A stretch of DNA of 64,000 nucleotides from Virgisporangium ochraceum (GCF_016863655.1 NZ_BOPH01000088.1:310001-374000); one strand, 5' to 3'; positions 50,219 through 60,086 are shown, numbered from the stretch's first letter. Numbers and translations are program-made. Notes: generated by a model from the sequence alone, not told the origin.

Positions 50219-51449
50219 GCAGCTGGAAGGCTCCCGCGCCGTCGCCGAGACGGTGGCCCGGTGCCGGCCCCAGGTCATCCCGGCGTACCCGATCTCGCCG
50301 CAGACGCACATCGTGGAGGCGCTCAGCGAGCTGGTGCGGACCGGATCGGTCGCGCCGTGCGAGTTCATCAACGCCGAGAGCGAGTTCGGTGCGATGTCGC
50401 TGGCCATCGGGGCGTCGGCCGCGGGGTCGCGCACCTACACCGCGACCGCCAGCCAGGGCCTGCTGTTCATGGCCGAGGCGGTCTACAACGCCGCCGGCCT
50501 CGGCCTGCCCGTCGTGATGACCGTCGCCAACCGGGCCATCGGCGCGCCGATCAACATCTGGAACGACCACAGCGACTCGATGAGCCAGCGTGACAGCGGT
50601 TGGATCCAGCTCTACGCCGACTCCAACCAGGCCGCGGTCGACTTGCACGTGGTCGCCTTCCGGCTGGCCGAGGAGCTGTCGCTGCCGGTCATGGTGTGCA
50701 TGGACGGCTTCGTGCTCACCCATGCCGTCGAGCCGGTCGACGTGCCCGATCAGTCCACAGTGGACGGATACCTGCCGCCGTACCATCCGCGTCAGGTCCT
50801 CGACCCGGCCGACCCGGTGTCGATCGGCGCGATGGTCGGGCCCGAGGCGTTCACCGAGGTGCGTTACCTCGCCCACGTCCGTCACCTCGAGGCGCTGCAC
50901 ACGTTGCCGCGGCTCGCCGGCCAGTGGGCCGACGCCGTCGGTCACCATGTCCCCGCTGCCGTGAACCCGTACCGCAGCGCCGGCGCCGACACGGTGGTCG
51001 TCGCGCTGGGATCGGTGCTGGGCACGCTGACGGACACCGTCGACGGCATGCGCGCCGAGGGCGGCAGCATCGGCGTGCTCGGGCTGACGGCCTTCCGGCC
51101 GTTCCCGGTCGAGGACGTCGCCGAGGCGCTCGGCGACGCCCGGCGCGTCATCGTGCTGGAGCGCGCGTTCTCCACCGGTGTCGGTGGCATCGTGAGCGCC
51201 GACCTCCGCGCGGCGGTGCCCGGCCTGCCGGTGCACACGGTGGTCGCCGGGCTGGGTGGCCGACCGGTGACGTCGGCCGGCCTGAAGGAGATGCTCACCG
51301 CCGGGATGGGCGGCGACCTGCCGGCACTGACGTTCATGGGGCTCAACCATCCGCTCGTCGACCGCGAGCTCGGCCGCGTGGCGGCCCAGCGGCGGAGCGG
51401 ACCGACGGCGGAGAACGTGCTGGCCGATCTGCGGGGAGGCGCGCGATGA
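50211..51449 (+). CDS. porA: 2-oxoacid:ferredoxin oxidoreductase, alpha subunit
   Basis: A 412-residue alpha subunit with the pyrimidine-binding fold: PAYPISPQTHIVEALSELV, EFINAESEFGAMSLAIGASA, TYTATASQGLLFMAEAV and NRAIGAPINIWNDHSDSMSQ. These blocks are those of pyruvate oxidoreductases rather than 2-oxoglutarate forms. The C-terminal domain II has VVVALGSVLGTLTDTVDGM and VIVLERAFSTGVGG. ATG 50211 lies within the gamma gene's end, after GGGAGGAGA. Confidence 0.9.
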   Translation: MRRQLEGSRAVAETVARCRPQVIPAYPISPQTHIVEALSELVRTGSVAPCEFINAESEFGAMSLAIGASAAGSRTYTATASQGLLFMAEAVYNAAGLGLPVVMTVANRAIGAPINIWNDHSDSMSQRDSGWIQLYADSNQAAVDLHVVAFRLAEELSLPVMVCMDGFVLTHAVEPVDVPDQSTVDGYLPPYHPRQVLDPADPVSIGAMVGPEAFTEVRYLAHVRHLEALHTLPRLAGQWADAVGHHVPAAVNPYRSAGADTVVVALGSVLGTLTDTVDGMRAEGGSIGVLGLTAFRPFPVEDVAEALGDARRVIVLERAFSTGVGGIVSADLRAAVPGLPVHTVVAGLGGRPVTSAGLKEMLTAGMGGDLPALTFMGLNHPLVDRELGRVAAQRRSGPTAENVLADLRGGAR

Positions 51450-52444
51450 CCCGGCAACCGGTGAAGTTCTACCAGGTGGGCAGCCTGGCCGTCGGCAACC
51501 GGCTGCTCGGTCCGGAGCAGCGCTCGGCGCAGGCCGACCCCGACCGGGCCAACGCGCTCACGTCCGGACACCGCGCCTGTCAGGGCTGCGGCGAGGCGCT
51601 GGGCGCGCGGTACGTGCTCGACGCCGCGAACCGGGCGACCCGCGGGAACATGGTCGTGGTCAACGCGACCGGATGCCTGGAGGTGTTCTCCACGCCGTAC
51701 CCGGAGACGTCGTGGCGCATCGCCTGGCTGCACTCCCTGTTCGGTAACGCGCCGGCGGTCGCCGGCGGCGTGGCCGCGGCGTTGAAGGCGCAGGGCCGTG
51801 AACACGTCCGGGTCGTCGCGCAGGGCGGCGACGGCGGGACCGTCGACATTGGACTCGGCTGCCTGTCCGGCATGTTCGAGCGCGGCGACGACGTGCTCTA
51901 CGTCTGCTACGACAACGAGGCCTACATGAACACCGGCGTCCAGCGGTCCGGCGCGACCCCGCCGGCCGCGAGGACGGCGACCACCCCCGCGGTCGGTGCG
52001 GCCCCCGGCAACAGCTTCGGCCAGGGCAAGGACCTGCCGGAGATCGCGATGGCGCACCGGATCGCGTACGTCGCCACGGCGACCGTCGCGGACCTGCGTG
52101 ACCTGGAGGCGAAGGTCGAGTACGCGATGTCGTTGCGGGGCGCGCGGTACCTGCACGTGCTCGTGCCGTGTCCGCTCGGCTGGGGCTCGGCCGCGCGCGA
52201 CACCGTGCGCCTGGCCCGGCTGGCGGCCGAGTCGGGGCTGTTCGCGGTGTTCGAGGCGGAACACGGCGAGGTGACGCGGGTGCGCCCGATCCGTCGCCGG
52301 GTGCCGGTCGAGGAGTACCTGCGGCCACAGGCCCGCTACCGGCACCTGTTCGAGCCCGAGCGTCGCGACGACGTGCTGGCCCGCATCGGGGCGGAGGCGC
52401 AACGAAACATCGACAGGTACGGGCTGCTGGAGGCGACACCATGA
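51446..52444 (+). CDS. porB: 2-oxoacid:ferredoxin oxidoreductase, beta subunit
   Basis: A 332-residue TPP-binding subunit. FeS ligands begin with HRACQGCGEALG (Cys45, Cys48); another conserved Cys is in NATGCLEVFSTPYPETSW. The TPP motif is QGGDGGTVDIGLGCLSGMFE, then VCYDNEAYMNTGVQRSGATP. Pyruvate-type. Starts with ATGA overlap and ends overlapping the GltD-like gene. No separate delta-ferredoxin gene is present; the next protein carries that function. Confidence 0.92.
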   Translation: MTRQPVKFYQVGSLAVGNRLLGPEQRSAQADPDRANALTSGHRACQGCGEALGARYVLDAANRATRGNMVVVNATGCLEVFSTPYPETSWRIAWLHSLFGNAPAVAGGVAAALKAQGREHVRVVAQGGDGGTVDIGLGCLSGMFERGDDVLYVCYDNEAYMNTGVQRSGATPPAARTATTPAVGAAPGNSFGQGKDLPEIAMAHRIAYVATATVADLRDLEAKVEYAMSLRGARYLHVLVPCPLGWGSAARDTVRLARLAAESGLFAVFEAEHGEVTRVRPIRRRVPVEEYLRPQARYRHLFEPERRDDVLARIGAEAQRNIDRYGLLEATP

Positions 52445-54102
52445 ACCGGCCCTTCGCGATCACGCTCGGCGTGGGTTCGAGCCTGGCCAACCACACCGGC
52501 AGCTGGCGGCAGGAGCGCCCCGTCTACGTCCACAACCGGCCGCCGTGCGCGGAGGGCTGCCCGGCCGGGCAGGACCCGCGGCAGTGGCTGTACATCGCCG
52601 AGGAGGGCCGGTACGAGGACGCCTGGCGGGCGGTCATGGCGGTCAACCCGTTCCCGGCGGTGATCGGCCGGGTCTGCTACCACCCGTGCCAGTCGGTCTG
52701 CAACCGCGCCCAGCTCGACGAGGCGGTCGGCATCAACGCGGTCGAGCGCTTCCTCGGCGACGAGGCCATCCGTCGACAGTGGACGGTCACGGTGGACGCT
52801 CCGTCCTCGGGCCGGCGCGTCCTGGTCGTCGGTGCCGGGCCGGCCGGGCTCACGGCCGCGTACCACCTGCGGCTGCTCGGTCACGACGTGACCGTCCGCG
52901 ACGCGGGGGAGCGGCCCGGCGGCATGATGCGGTACGGCATCCCCGCCTACCGGCTGCCCCGCGACGTGCTCGACGCCGAGACCGACCGGATCCGCGCGCT
53001 CGGGGTCACGTTCGAGATGGGCCGTCCCGTCACCGACCTGGCCGCCGAACGCGACGGCTTCGACGCGGTGTTCGTGGCGGTCGGGCAGCAGCTCGGCCAG
53101 CGCACCGCCATCCCGGCCGGCGACTCCGCCCGGATCCTCGACGCCATCTCCGTGCTGCACCGGTTGGCCGACGACGACCCGCCGGAGCTGGGGCGGCGGG
53201 TCGTCGTCTACGGCGGCGGGAACACCGCCATGGACGCCGCCCGGGCGGCCCGCCGCATCGGCGCGACCGACGCCATCGTGGTCTACCGACGCACCCGGGA
53301 CCGGATGCCGGCGCACGAGACCGACCTGACCCAGGCGCTCGACGAGGGCGTCACGGTGCGCTGGCTGTCGACGATCGCCGCGTTCGACGGCGGACGGGTC
53401 ATGGTGGAGCGGATGGAGTTCGACGACACCGGGTTCCCGCAGCCGACCGGCGAGTTCACCGAGCTCGCCGCCGACTCGGTGCTGCTGGCCGTTGGTCAGC
53501 GGGCCGACCTGTCGTTGCTGTCCACTGTGGACGGTGTGGAGTTCGACGGCGGCGACGTCCGCGTCGGCCCGGACCTCTCCACCGGCTGCCCCGGCGTGTT
53601 CGCCGGCGGCGACATCGTGCGCGCCGAACGCACCGTCACCAACGCGATCGGTCAGGGCCACCGCGCCGCCCGCGCGATCGACGCCTACCTGCGGGGCAAC
53701 ACCGACGGGCCGGCGCCGGTGCCGCCGACAGCGACCTACGAACGGCTCAACACCTGGTACTACAGCGACGCGCCGGCCACCGTGCAGCCGCAGCTGACCG
53801 CCGCCCGGCGCACGTCGACGTTCGACGAGGTCGTGGGTGGCCTCGACGAGGGGACCGCGCTGTTCGAGGCCCGCCGCTGCCTGTCGTGCGGCAACTGCTT
53901 CGAGTGCGACAACTGCTACGGCGTGTGCCCCGACAATGCCGTCATCAAGCTCGGCGGACCGAACTTCGCCATCGACTACGAGTACAGCAAGGGATGTGGC
54001 ATCTGCGCCGCCGAGTGTCCCGCCGGCGCGATCGACATGATCCCGGAGCCGGCGCCCGCGGAGGCGGGCGCATCGAGCAGAGTTCCCGAGCCGAAGGGAT
54101 GA
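52441..54102 (+). CDS. GltD-like NAD(P)H flavoprotein with C-terminal ferredoxin domain
   Basis: A 553-residue fusion. Residues ~30-110 form an N-terminal FeS domain of the glutamate-synthase small-subunit kind (PPCAEGCPAGQDPRQWL, then GRVCYHPCQSVCNRAQL). Residues ~120-430 are a FAD/NAD(P)H oxidoreductase (VLVVGAGPAGLTAAYHLRLL, VVVYGGGNTAMDAARAARRI, GVFAGGDIVRAERT). Residues ~475-535 are a two-cluster ferredoxin (CLSCGNCFECDNCYGVCPDN, then GCGICAAECPAGAIDM). It should shuttle electrons between NAD(P)H and the POR subunits encoded upstream, replacing the delta subunit. It overlaps the beta gene by ATGA and is followed after three bases by transhydrogenase genes. Confidence 0.88.
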   Translation: MNRPFAITLGVGSSLANHTGSWRQERPVYVHNRPPCAEGCPAGQDPRQWLYIAEEGRYEDAWRAVMAVNPFPAVIGRVCYHPCQSVCNRAQLDEAVGINAVERFLGDEAIRRQWTVTVDAPSSGRRVLVVGAGPAGLTAAYHLRLLGHDVTVRDAGERPGGMMRYGIPAYRLPRDVLDAETDRIRALGVTFEMGRPVTDLAAERDGFDAVFVAVGQQLGQRTAIPAGDSARILDAISVLHRLADDDPPELGRRVVVYGGGNTAMDAARAARRIGATDAIVVYRRTRDRMPAHETDLTQALDEGVTVRWLSTIAAFDGGRVMVERMEFDDTGFPQPTGEFTELAADSVLLAVGQRADLSLLSTVDGVEFDGGDVRVGPDLSTGCPGVFAGGDIVRAERTVTNAIGQGHRAARAIDAYLRGNTDGPAPVPPTATYERLNTWYYSDAPATVQPQLTAARRTSTFDEVVGGLDEGTALFEARRCLSCGNCFECDNCYGVCPDNAVIKLGGPNFAIDYEYSKGCGICAAECPAGAIDMIPEPAPAEAGASSRVPEPKG

Positions 54103-54105
54103 GGC

Positions 54106-55233
54106 ATGGCACCGCTGACCGTGGGTGTGGTACGGGAACGGGCGGCCGGCGAACGCCGGGTCGCGCTGGTGCCCGGTGATCTGGCCCGGCTCACCCGGGT
54201 GGCCGCGCGCGGTGGCGCGCCGCCGGTGGTCCTGGTCGAGGCCGATGCCGGACGGGCCGCGCGGCACGACAACGCCGCGTACGCCGCCGCGGGCGCCGAT
54301 GTCGTCACCGCCGACGAGCTCGACGCCCGGGCCGACCTGGTGCTGGCGGTCGGGCGGCCGGCGCCGCACCGGCTGCGGACCGGGCAGGTGGTCGTCGGCA
54401 TGCTCGCCGGTCGATCCGGCGACGGGTATGTCGCGGACCTCGCCGGGCTGGGTGTCACCGCGGTGAGCCTTGACCTGGTTCCGCGCACACTGAGCCGGGC
54501 ACAGGAGATGGACGCGCTGACCTCGCAGGCCACCGTCGCCGGCTACCGGGCGGTGATCCTGGCCGCCAACGCGTTCGAACGGTACTTCCCGATGCTCGTC
54601 ACGGCCGCCGGCACGGCGAAGCCGGCCGAGGTGCTCGTCCTCGGCGCGGGTGTGGCGGGCCTGGCGGCGATCGGCACGGCCCGCCGGCTCGGCGCCGTCG
54701 TGCGCGCCTACGACGTGCGGGCCGCCGCCCGGGAGGAGGCGGCGTCGGTCGGCGCGGAGGTGATCGTCCCGGGCGTGCTGGCCGACGCGACCGGCGCCGG
54801 TGGGTACGCCCGCGAGCTGACCGCCGACGAGCAGCGCGCCGCGACCGCCGAGCTGGCGGCCCGGGTGGTCCGGCACGACGTCGTGATCGCCACCGCCCAG
54901 GTTCCCGGCCGCCGCCCGCCGCTGCTGGTCGACGAGGAGACCGTCAAGGCGATGGCGCCCGGGTCGGTGCTCGTGGACCTGGCCTCGGGGCCGCTCGGTG
55001 GCAACGTCGCGTTGTCGGTGCCGGACCGGACGGTCGTCACCGACAACGGGGTCACCGTCATCGGCGCCGGCAACCTTCCCTCGTCGATGGCGGCGGCCGC
55101 GTCGGCGGCCTACAGCCGCAACGTGGTCGCGCTGCTGGGCCACCTGCTCCGCGACGGCGAGCTCGCCTTCGACCCGACCGACGAGATCCACGCCAGCGTC
55201 GTGGCGACGCGGAACGGTGAGGTGCGGTCGTGA
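54106..55233 (+). CDS. pntAA: Proton-translocating NAD(P) transhydrogenase, alpha-1 (NAD-binding) subunit
   Basis: A 375-residue NAD(H)-binding domain I of the Re/Si-specific transhydrogenase, split-gene form. Motifs: GVVRERAAGERRVALVPGDL, SRAQEMDALTSQATVAGYRA and VLVLGAGVAGLAAIGTARRL. Domain I passes hydride to NADP bound on PntB while protons cross the membrane. It directly follows the GltD-like gene with a GGGATGAGGC site, in the same operon. Confidence 0.92.
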   Translation: MAPLTVGVVRERAAGERRVALVPGDLARLTRVAARGGAPPVVLVEADAGRAARHDNAAYAAAGADVVTADELDARADLVLAVGRPAPHRLRTGQVVVGMLAGRSGDGYVADLAGLGVTAVSLDLVPRTLSRAQEMDALTSQATVAGYRAVILAANAFERYFPMLVTAAGTAKPAEVLVLGAGVAGLAAIGTARRLGAVVRAYDVRAAAREEAASVGAEVIVPGVLADATGAGGYARELTADEQRAATAELAARVVRHDVVIATAQVPGRRPPLLVDEETVKAMAPGSVLVDLASGPLGGNVALSVPDRTVVTDNGVTVIGAGNLPSSMAAAASAAYSRNVVALLGHLLRDGELAFDPTDEIHASVVATRNGEVRS

Positions 55234-55526
55234 CCGAGCTGACCATCTTCCTGCTCAGCGTGCTCGTCGGATACGAGGTGATCTCGAAGGTCCCGGCGAT
55301 GCTGCACACCCCGCTGATGTCGGCGGCCAACGCCATCCACGGCATCGTGCTGGTCGGCGCGGCGCTGATCGCGGTGACCGCGGACACGTGGATCGGTTAC
55401 CTGCTCGCCTTCGTCGCCGTCACGCTGGCCGCGATGAACGTGGTCGGCGGCTACGCGATCACGGCCCGGATGCTGGCGATGTTCGCCGACCGCCGCCCCG
55501 GGCCGCCGACGGGAGGCGCGTCGTGA
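55230..55526 (+). CDS. pntAB: Transhydrogenase alpha-2 (membrane) subunit
   Basis: A 98-residue membrane subunit with three helices: LTIFLLSVLVGYEVISKVPA, IHGIVLVGAALIAVTADTWI and GYLLAFVAVTLAAMNVVGGY. It is the usual short PntAB of three-gene transhydrogenases, overlapping pntAA and pntB by four bases each. Confidence 0.92.
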   Translation: MTELTIFLLSVLVGYEVISKVPAMLHTPLMSAANAIHGIVLVGAALIAVTADTWIGYLLAFVAVTLAAMNVVGGYAITARMLAMFADRRPGPPTGGAS

Positions 55527-56914
55527 CCACCGTCCTGGGACTGGTGTACCTGGCCGCCGCGACGTGCTTCGTGCTGGGGCTGCACCTGATGAACCGGCCG
55601 CCGACCGCCCGCCGCGGCAGCCTCCTGTCGGCCTACGGCATGGCCGCCGCGGTGGCCGCGACCGTGGTGGTGCTCGTGCGCGAGGGCACGGTGACCGCGA
55701 CGGGCTGGACAGTGCTGGCCGCCGGCACGATGGTCGGTACCACCGCCGGCTGGTACATGGCCCGCACCGTCGCCATGACGTCCGTGCCGCAGGTGGTCAG
55801 CCTGTTCAACGCCGCGGGCGGCGGAGCGGCGATGCTGGTGGCCGTCCACGAGTTCATGCGCCACGACAGCGCGACCGGCACCGCTCTTGCGGTCGCCGTC
55901 GACGTCGTGATCGGCGCCGTCACGTTCTCCGGTTCGCTGATCGCGGCGGGCAAGCTGCAGGGTGTGGTGGCGAGCCGGCCGGTGGTGTTCCCCGGCGCCC
56001 GCGTCCTCGCCGTGGCGCTCGCCGTCGTCATGGCCGGCGCCGGTGGGCTGCTCGTCGCGGGGCGCGGCGGCACAGCCGTCCTCGCCGTGCTGGCCGTCGC
56101 CGCCCTCGCCGCCGGTGTGGCGATGGTGATGCCGATCGGCGGCGCCGACATGCCGGTGGTGATCTCCCTGCTGAACGCGTTGACGGGCACGGCGGTCGCG
56201 ATGGCCGGGTTCGTCATCGGCAGCACCGTGCTGATCATCGCGGGTGCGCTGGTCGGCGCGTCCGGCGGCATCCTCACCATGCTCATGGCGGAGGCGATGA
56301 ACCGGTCGCTGGTCAGCATCGTGGTCGGCGGTTTCGGGACCGGCGACGGCCCGGCCGGTCCCGTCTCGACCGACGCCCGGGTCCGGTCGGTGTCGGCGGA
56401 GGACGCCGCGATCCAGCTGGCCTACGCCGGCCGGGTCGTCATCGTGCCCGGTTACGGGCTGGCCGCGGCGCAGGCCCAGCACGAGGTCCGCGAGCTCGCC
56501 GAACTGCTTGAGGGGCGCGGGGTGGACGTCTGCTACGCCATCCATCCGGTCGCCGGCCGGCTGCCCGGTCACATGAACGTGCTGCTCGCCGAGGCGAACG
56601 TGCCCTACCGCCAGCTCAAGGAGATGGACGAGGTGAACCCCGAGTTCGCCCGCACCGACGTGGCCCTGGTCGTCGGCGCCAACGACGTGGTGAACCCGGC
56701 CGCGCGCCGGCCCGGCAACCCCGTCTCGGGCATGCCGATCCTGGACGTCGACCGGGCCCGCGGCGTCATCGTCATCAAGCGCTCCATGGGTCACGGCTAC
56801 GCCGGCATCGACAACGAGCTGTACACCGACCCGAAGACCGGAATGTTCTTCGCCGACGCGAAGAAGGGCCTGGCGGAGCTGGCCGCGGCGATCAAGACCC
56901 TGGTCGGGTCGTGA
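55523..56914 (+). CDS. pntB: Transhydrogenase beta subunit
   Basis: A 463-residue beta subunit: nine or so membrane helices (domain II, residues ~1-275, with MARTVAMTSVPQVVSLFNAA and MPIGGADMPVVISLLNALTG), then the NADP-binding domain III (~290-463) with VIVPGYGLAAAQAQHEVREL, IHPVAGRLPGHMNVLLAEAN, GANDVVNPAAR and KRSMGHGYAGIDN. It starts with GTG overlapping the pntAB stop. Last gene of the redox operon; the SARP remnant converges on it. Confidence 0.93.
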   Translation: MTTVLGLVYLAAATCFVLGLHLMNRPPTARRGSLLSAYGMAAAVAATVVVLVREGTVTATGWTVLAAGTMVGTTAGWYMARTVAMTSVPQVVSLFNAAGGGAAMLVAVHEFMRHDSATGTALAVAVDVVIGAVTFSGSLIAAGKLQGVVASRPVVFPGARVLAVALAVVMAGAGGLLVAGRGGTAVLAVLAVAALAAGVAMVMPIGGADMPVVISLLNALTGTAVAMAGFVIGSTVLIIAGALVGASGGILTMLMAEAMNRSLVSIVVGGFGTGDGPAGPVSTDARVRSVSAEDAAIQLAYAGRVVIVPGYGLAAAQAQHEVRELAELLEGRGVDVCYAIHPVAGRLPGHMNVLLAEANVPYRQLKEMDEVNPEFARTDVALVVGANDVVNPAARRPGNPVSGMPILDVDRARGVIVIKRSMGHGYAGIDNELYTDPKTGMFFADAKKGLAELAAAIKTLVGS

Positions 56915-56928
56915 GGCGCACGCCGCGC

Positions 56929-58695
56929 TCACACCCGCTCGTGCCGGCGGATGCTGTGATACAGGTCCACCGTCTCCGGGTCGGGACGCACCCGCAGGTC
57001 CGTTGCCAGCACGCGGACGCAGGCGCGGAACTGCAGCAGCGCCAGGTGGGGCCGTCCCTGCCGGCAGTGGCACCGCATCAGGCGGCGGTGGGCGTCCTCG
57101 CGGCAGGGGTCCTCGTCGATGAGCCGCCGGCACAGGTCCGCGCACCGCGGATACCGGCCGGCGGCGAACTGCAGGCCGCTGAGCCGGTCGAGGACGTCGA
57201 TGTGTGCCAGCCGCAATCGAACTCGTCGACGTCGGTCCACAGCGTCACCGCCGGGTGCAGGCGGTAGCAGCCTCCGGCGTGGACGACCACCGGTGCGTCC
57301 GTCGCCGTACGGATCGCCCGTCGCAGACCGTGTACGGCGACGTGGAGGCTGTTGCGGCCGCGGCCGGGTGCGACGTCCGGCCACAGGGCCTCCACGAGCG
57401 CCTCGGTGGCCGGCGCCGGATCGCGGTGCGTCACCAGATACGCCAGCAGCGACCGCGCCCGGCTGCCGAGGTGCTCCTCGACCGGCGTGTCGCCGACGGC
57501 GGCCAGGATCGGCCCGAGCAGCTGGACGATGAGCGAAGGGCCGGTGACGCGCTCAGCCAGCGCCTGCCGGTGCCGTTCCCGGTCGCGTCGCAGATCCAGG
57601 ACCTGCCGGCTGAGCCGGGCCGTCGTGGCGATGAGCCCCTCGTCGCTCTGCCCGTTGTCGCCCTGCCCGTCACCCTCGGCGAGGCGGGCGAAGGCGAGCA
57701 GCGCGGCGTCGTCCCCGCCGAGCAGGTGCACGGCCGCGAGCTGCCAGCCCGTCCACAGCTGGCACGCTGGCCGGTCGGCGACGTCGGCGAGCGACCGGGC
57801 CCCGGCCGCCCGGACGCGGGCGGTGGCCAGGTCGAGGGACGTGGTCGCGACGGTGCTCGCCGCCAGCATCGTGGAGCAGGCACCGACCGTGTCGCCGCGC
57901 GCCACGGATCGCGCGGCGGCCAGGTCGAACCAGGTCTGCGCGTGCGGCGCGTCACCCCGCGCGGCGGCGATCTCGCCGCGGGCCCGGATCAGGTCCGGAT
58001 GGTCGGCGAGCACGTCGCGGTTCAGCCGGGCCAACCAGCCCTCGAGCGTCTGCCACTGGCCGAGGTCCATGAGCCGGTCCGCGTTCGCGGCCATGGCTTG
58101 TGCCGCCCGCTCGTGGTCGTCGATCCGCAGCCGGACCGGTGCCGCGTCCGGGTGCCCGTCGTCGGTGAGGTGCTGCCACCACGGCCCGTCGTCGCGCTCG
58201 CCGTGTTCCAGGTAGACCGCCAGGCCCAGCCGACGCCGCCCGTCGGCGGGCACCGTCGCCAGCAGGAGGCCGGCCGCCCGCACGAGCAGGTCCCCGACCG
58301 ACCCTGCGGCGGCGAGTACGCGGTCGGCCGCCGGTCCGAACGCCGCCCGGGTGGCGCGGACGGCGACGAGCGCGGCGGCCCGCCCGCCGCACCGGTCCAG
58401 GAGCCCGGGGTCACCGCACGCGTCCCCGGCCAGCCGGGCGGCGGCCGGACCGGACAGCCGCACGTCCGCCGCCGACCGGCGGCACCGCCCAGGCCGGCAC
58501 CGGGTCCGGGTCGAGCCGGAGCCACAGCGGACGGCGTCCAGCGGCGCCCAGCGCACCGGCCAGCCCTTCGGTCAGCAGGCATCCGGGTGGCGCCTCGACG
58601 ACGCTGACCGGCCCGGTCACCGCCGTGCGCAGCCACGGTTGGTCGGCGAGGAGGGCGTCACCCGCGGGAGGCAGCGACTTCACCACGGCGGACAT
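56929..58695 (-). pseudogene. SARP/AfsR-like regulator broken by two frame changes
   Basis: Three frames together describe one regulator. The start (ATG 58695, SAVVKSLPPAGDALLADQPW and VSVVEAPPGCLLTEGLAGAL) runs to about 58480 and then leaves frame. The middle frame (DVRLSGPAAARLAGDACGDP, helical repeats, then winged-helix segment NSLHVAVHGLRRAIRTATDA) runs to DVDEFD near 57215. The bacterial transcriptional activator domain resumes in a third frame as HIDVLDRLSGLQFAAGRYPR and ends with RPDPETVDLYHSIRRHERV. About 45 residues normally found between DVDEF and the resumed frame are missing, so this is a real deletion rather than a single base error. Probably a decayed pathway-specific activator. 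Confidence 0.7.
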
Positions 58696-58715
58696 GCCGT
58701 CTCCCACCGGCCGGG

Positions 58716-59885
58716 TCAGTCGGTCGTCCGGACGGTGACCCGGTGCTGGCCGTCCCACGGGTTCGACTCGCTGAGCAGCACGCCACCGGCGGTCGCGCCG
58801 CGCAGGTCCAGGCCGAACTCGTCGTCGGTGGCGGTCGCCGGGCGGCGGAAGGCGAACGTGTAGGTGGCGCTCGCGCCGGTCGCGGGCGTCGGAAGCTCGA
58901 CGGTCAGGTGCCCGTTCGGTGCCACCTGGACGGGCGGCCAGGACGAGCCGTCCCGCTCGATGCCGGGGGCCGGTTCGAACAGCAGCACCAGGTGGTGCGG
59001 ACGGGTTCCGCGCACGTGCCGGACCGTCACCGTGAGCGTGCCGTGCCGGACACCGTCGACGGCCGGTCCGAACACGAGCTCACCGGCGTCGAAGCCGGTC
59101 TCGGTGACCGACGGGTTGGGCGGGAACGAGACGGGTCCGGTGGTCTGCCGGAACCGGCTGCCGTCCCAGGTGTACCCGCGCTTCTGCCAGGTCTGCGGGG
59201 TCTCGTCACCGCAGCAGCGCTGGAAGTCGGCGACGCGGGCCTCGACCACACCGTCGCCGGTCACCCGGCCGGCGGCTCCGTCGATGTCCCTGATCGCACC
59301 GGTGGCCGCGACCACGGTGCCCATGGTGACGATCGCGCCGGCCCGGTTGCGGTCGAGCGCGACGAGCTGTACGCCGCCGCCCTGAATGACGGCGCTGATC
59401 TGGACGACCGTCTCCGTGGCACCGTCGCGGTCGAGGTCGCCGTAGGTGACGGCGCCGATGACCATGTGCCGCTCGAACGGGAACCTGCTGTCGGGCGGGA
59501 TCAGAACCTGCCCGTTGTGGAAGGCGACCCGACCCGACAGCCCGGTCAGGTTGTCCGTGGGCCACGCCGGCACGTCGATCGTCGCGTTGCGGAGCACATC
59601 CGGCGAGATGCGCCCGTCGGGCGCGGGCACACCCGTCGTTGCCGACGGTTGACCGCTCGGGACAGCGCTGGCGCTCGGCACCTCCGACGGCACCGGCCCA
59701 CCGCCACCACTGCCGCCGGAGTCCTCCCCGTTCAGCAGCAGGTACAGGGCGAGCGGCGCCGCGACGAGAAGCACCGCGAGCGCGGTGATCAGAGCGACCC
59801 GGATCCAGCGGCGGTGCGGAGGCGGCTCCGGTGACCCACCGTCGGGAGGCACGGGCGGCAACTGGATGGTCGTCGACTCGGACAT
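58716..59885 (-). CDS. Membrane-anchored protein of unknown function
   Basis: A 389-residue protein. A short cytoplasmic Pro-rich start is followed by one membrane helix (residues ~31-50, ALITALAVLLVAAPLALYLL), a Ser/Gly/Pro-rich stalk, then an extracytoplasmic domain with FG-GAP-like segments (VIGAVTYGDLDRDGATETVV, QLVALDRNR) and a Cys-Cys pair (DFQRCCGDET). The C-terminal ~120 residues are beta-rich. Similar actinomycete proteins are annotated only as hypothetical. It starts at ATG 59885 and precedes the SARP remnant on the same strand. Confidence 0.75.
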   Translation of the reverse strand: MSESTTIQLPPVPPDGGSPEPPPHRRWIRVALITALAVLLVAAPLALYLLLNGEDSGGSGGGGPVPSEVPSASAVPSGQPSATTGVPAPDGRISPDVLRNATIDVPAWPTDNLTGLSGRVAFHNGQVLIPPDSRFPFERHMVIGAVTYGDLDRDGATETVVQISAVIQGGGVQLVALDRNRAGAIVTMGTVVAATGAIRDIDGAAGRVTGDGVVEARVADFQRCCGDETPQTWQKRGYTWDGSRFRQTTGPVSFPPNPSVTETGFDAGELVFGPAVDGVRHGTLTVTVRHVRGTRPHHLVLLFEPAPGIERDGSSWPPVQVAPNGHLTVELPTPATGASATYTFAFRRPATATDDEFGLDLRGATAGGVLLSESNPWDGQHRVTVRTTD

Positions 59886-60086
59886 CACACACCTCCTCGC
59901 GGAGGTGACCGGTGACGCGCTCCGCGGCTCGTGGGCCTGAGGAGACGGTCGAAGTCGGGATGACGGCGTCCGGCCACCCCGTCGTCCATTCTCCGGGCCC
60001 GCCGCCGCGTGGCGGGGGCCGAAAGTCCCGGCCCGACGGCCACCCGGCACTGCCGCCGCCGTGGGCGCGGCGGCGACGCTGAGGGC

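Noticed and set aside
52336..55191. Very long minus-strand open frame (951 codons) opposite the GltD-like and pntAA genes
   Set aside because: Composition is that of an antisense shadow (Arg/Gly/His/Val-rich, no motif); the plus strand has strongly conserved enzymes throughout.
57210..57225. Simple one-base sequencing error as cause of the SARP frame change
   Set aside because: Restoring frame would still leave about 45 expected residues missing, so a deletion is more likely; resequencing would settle it.
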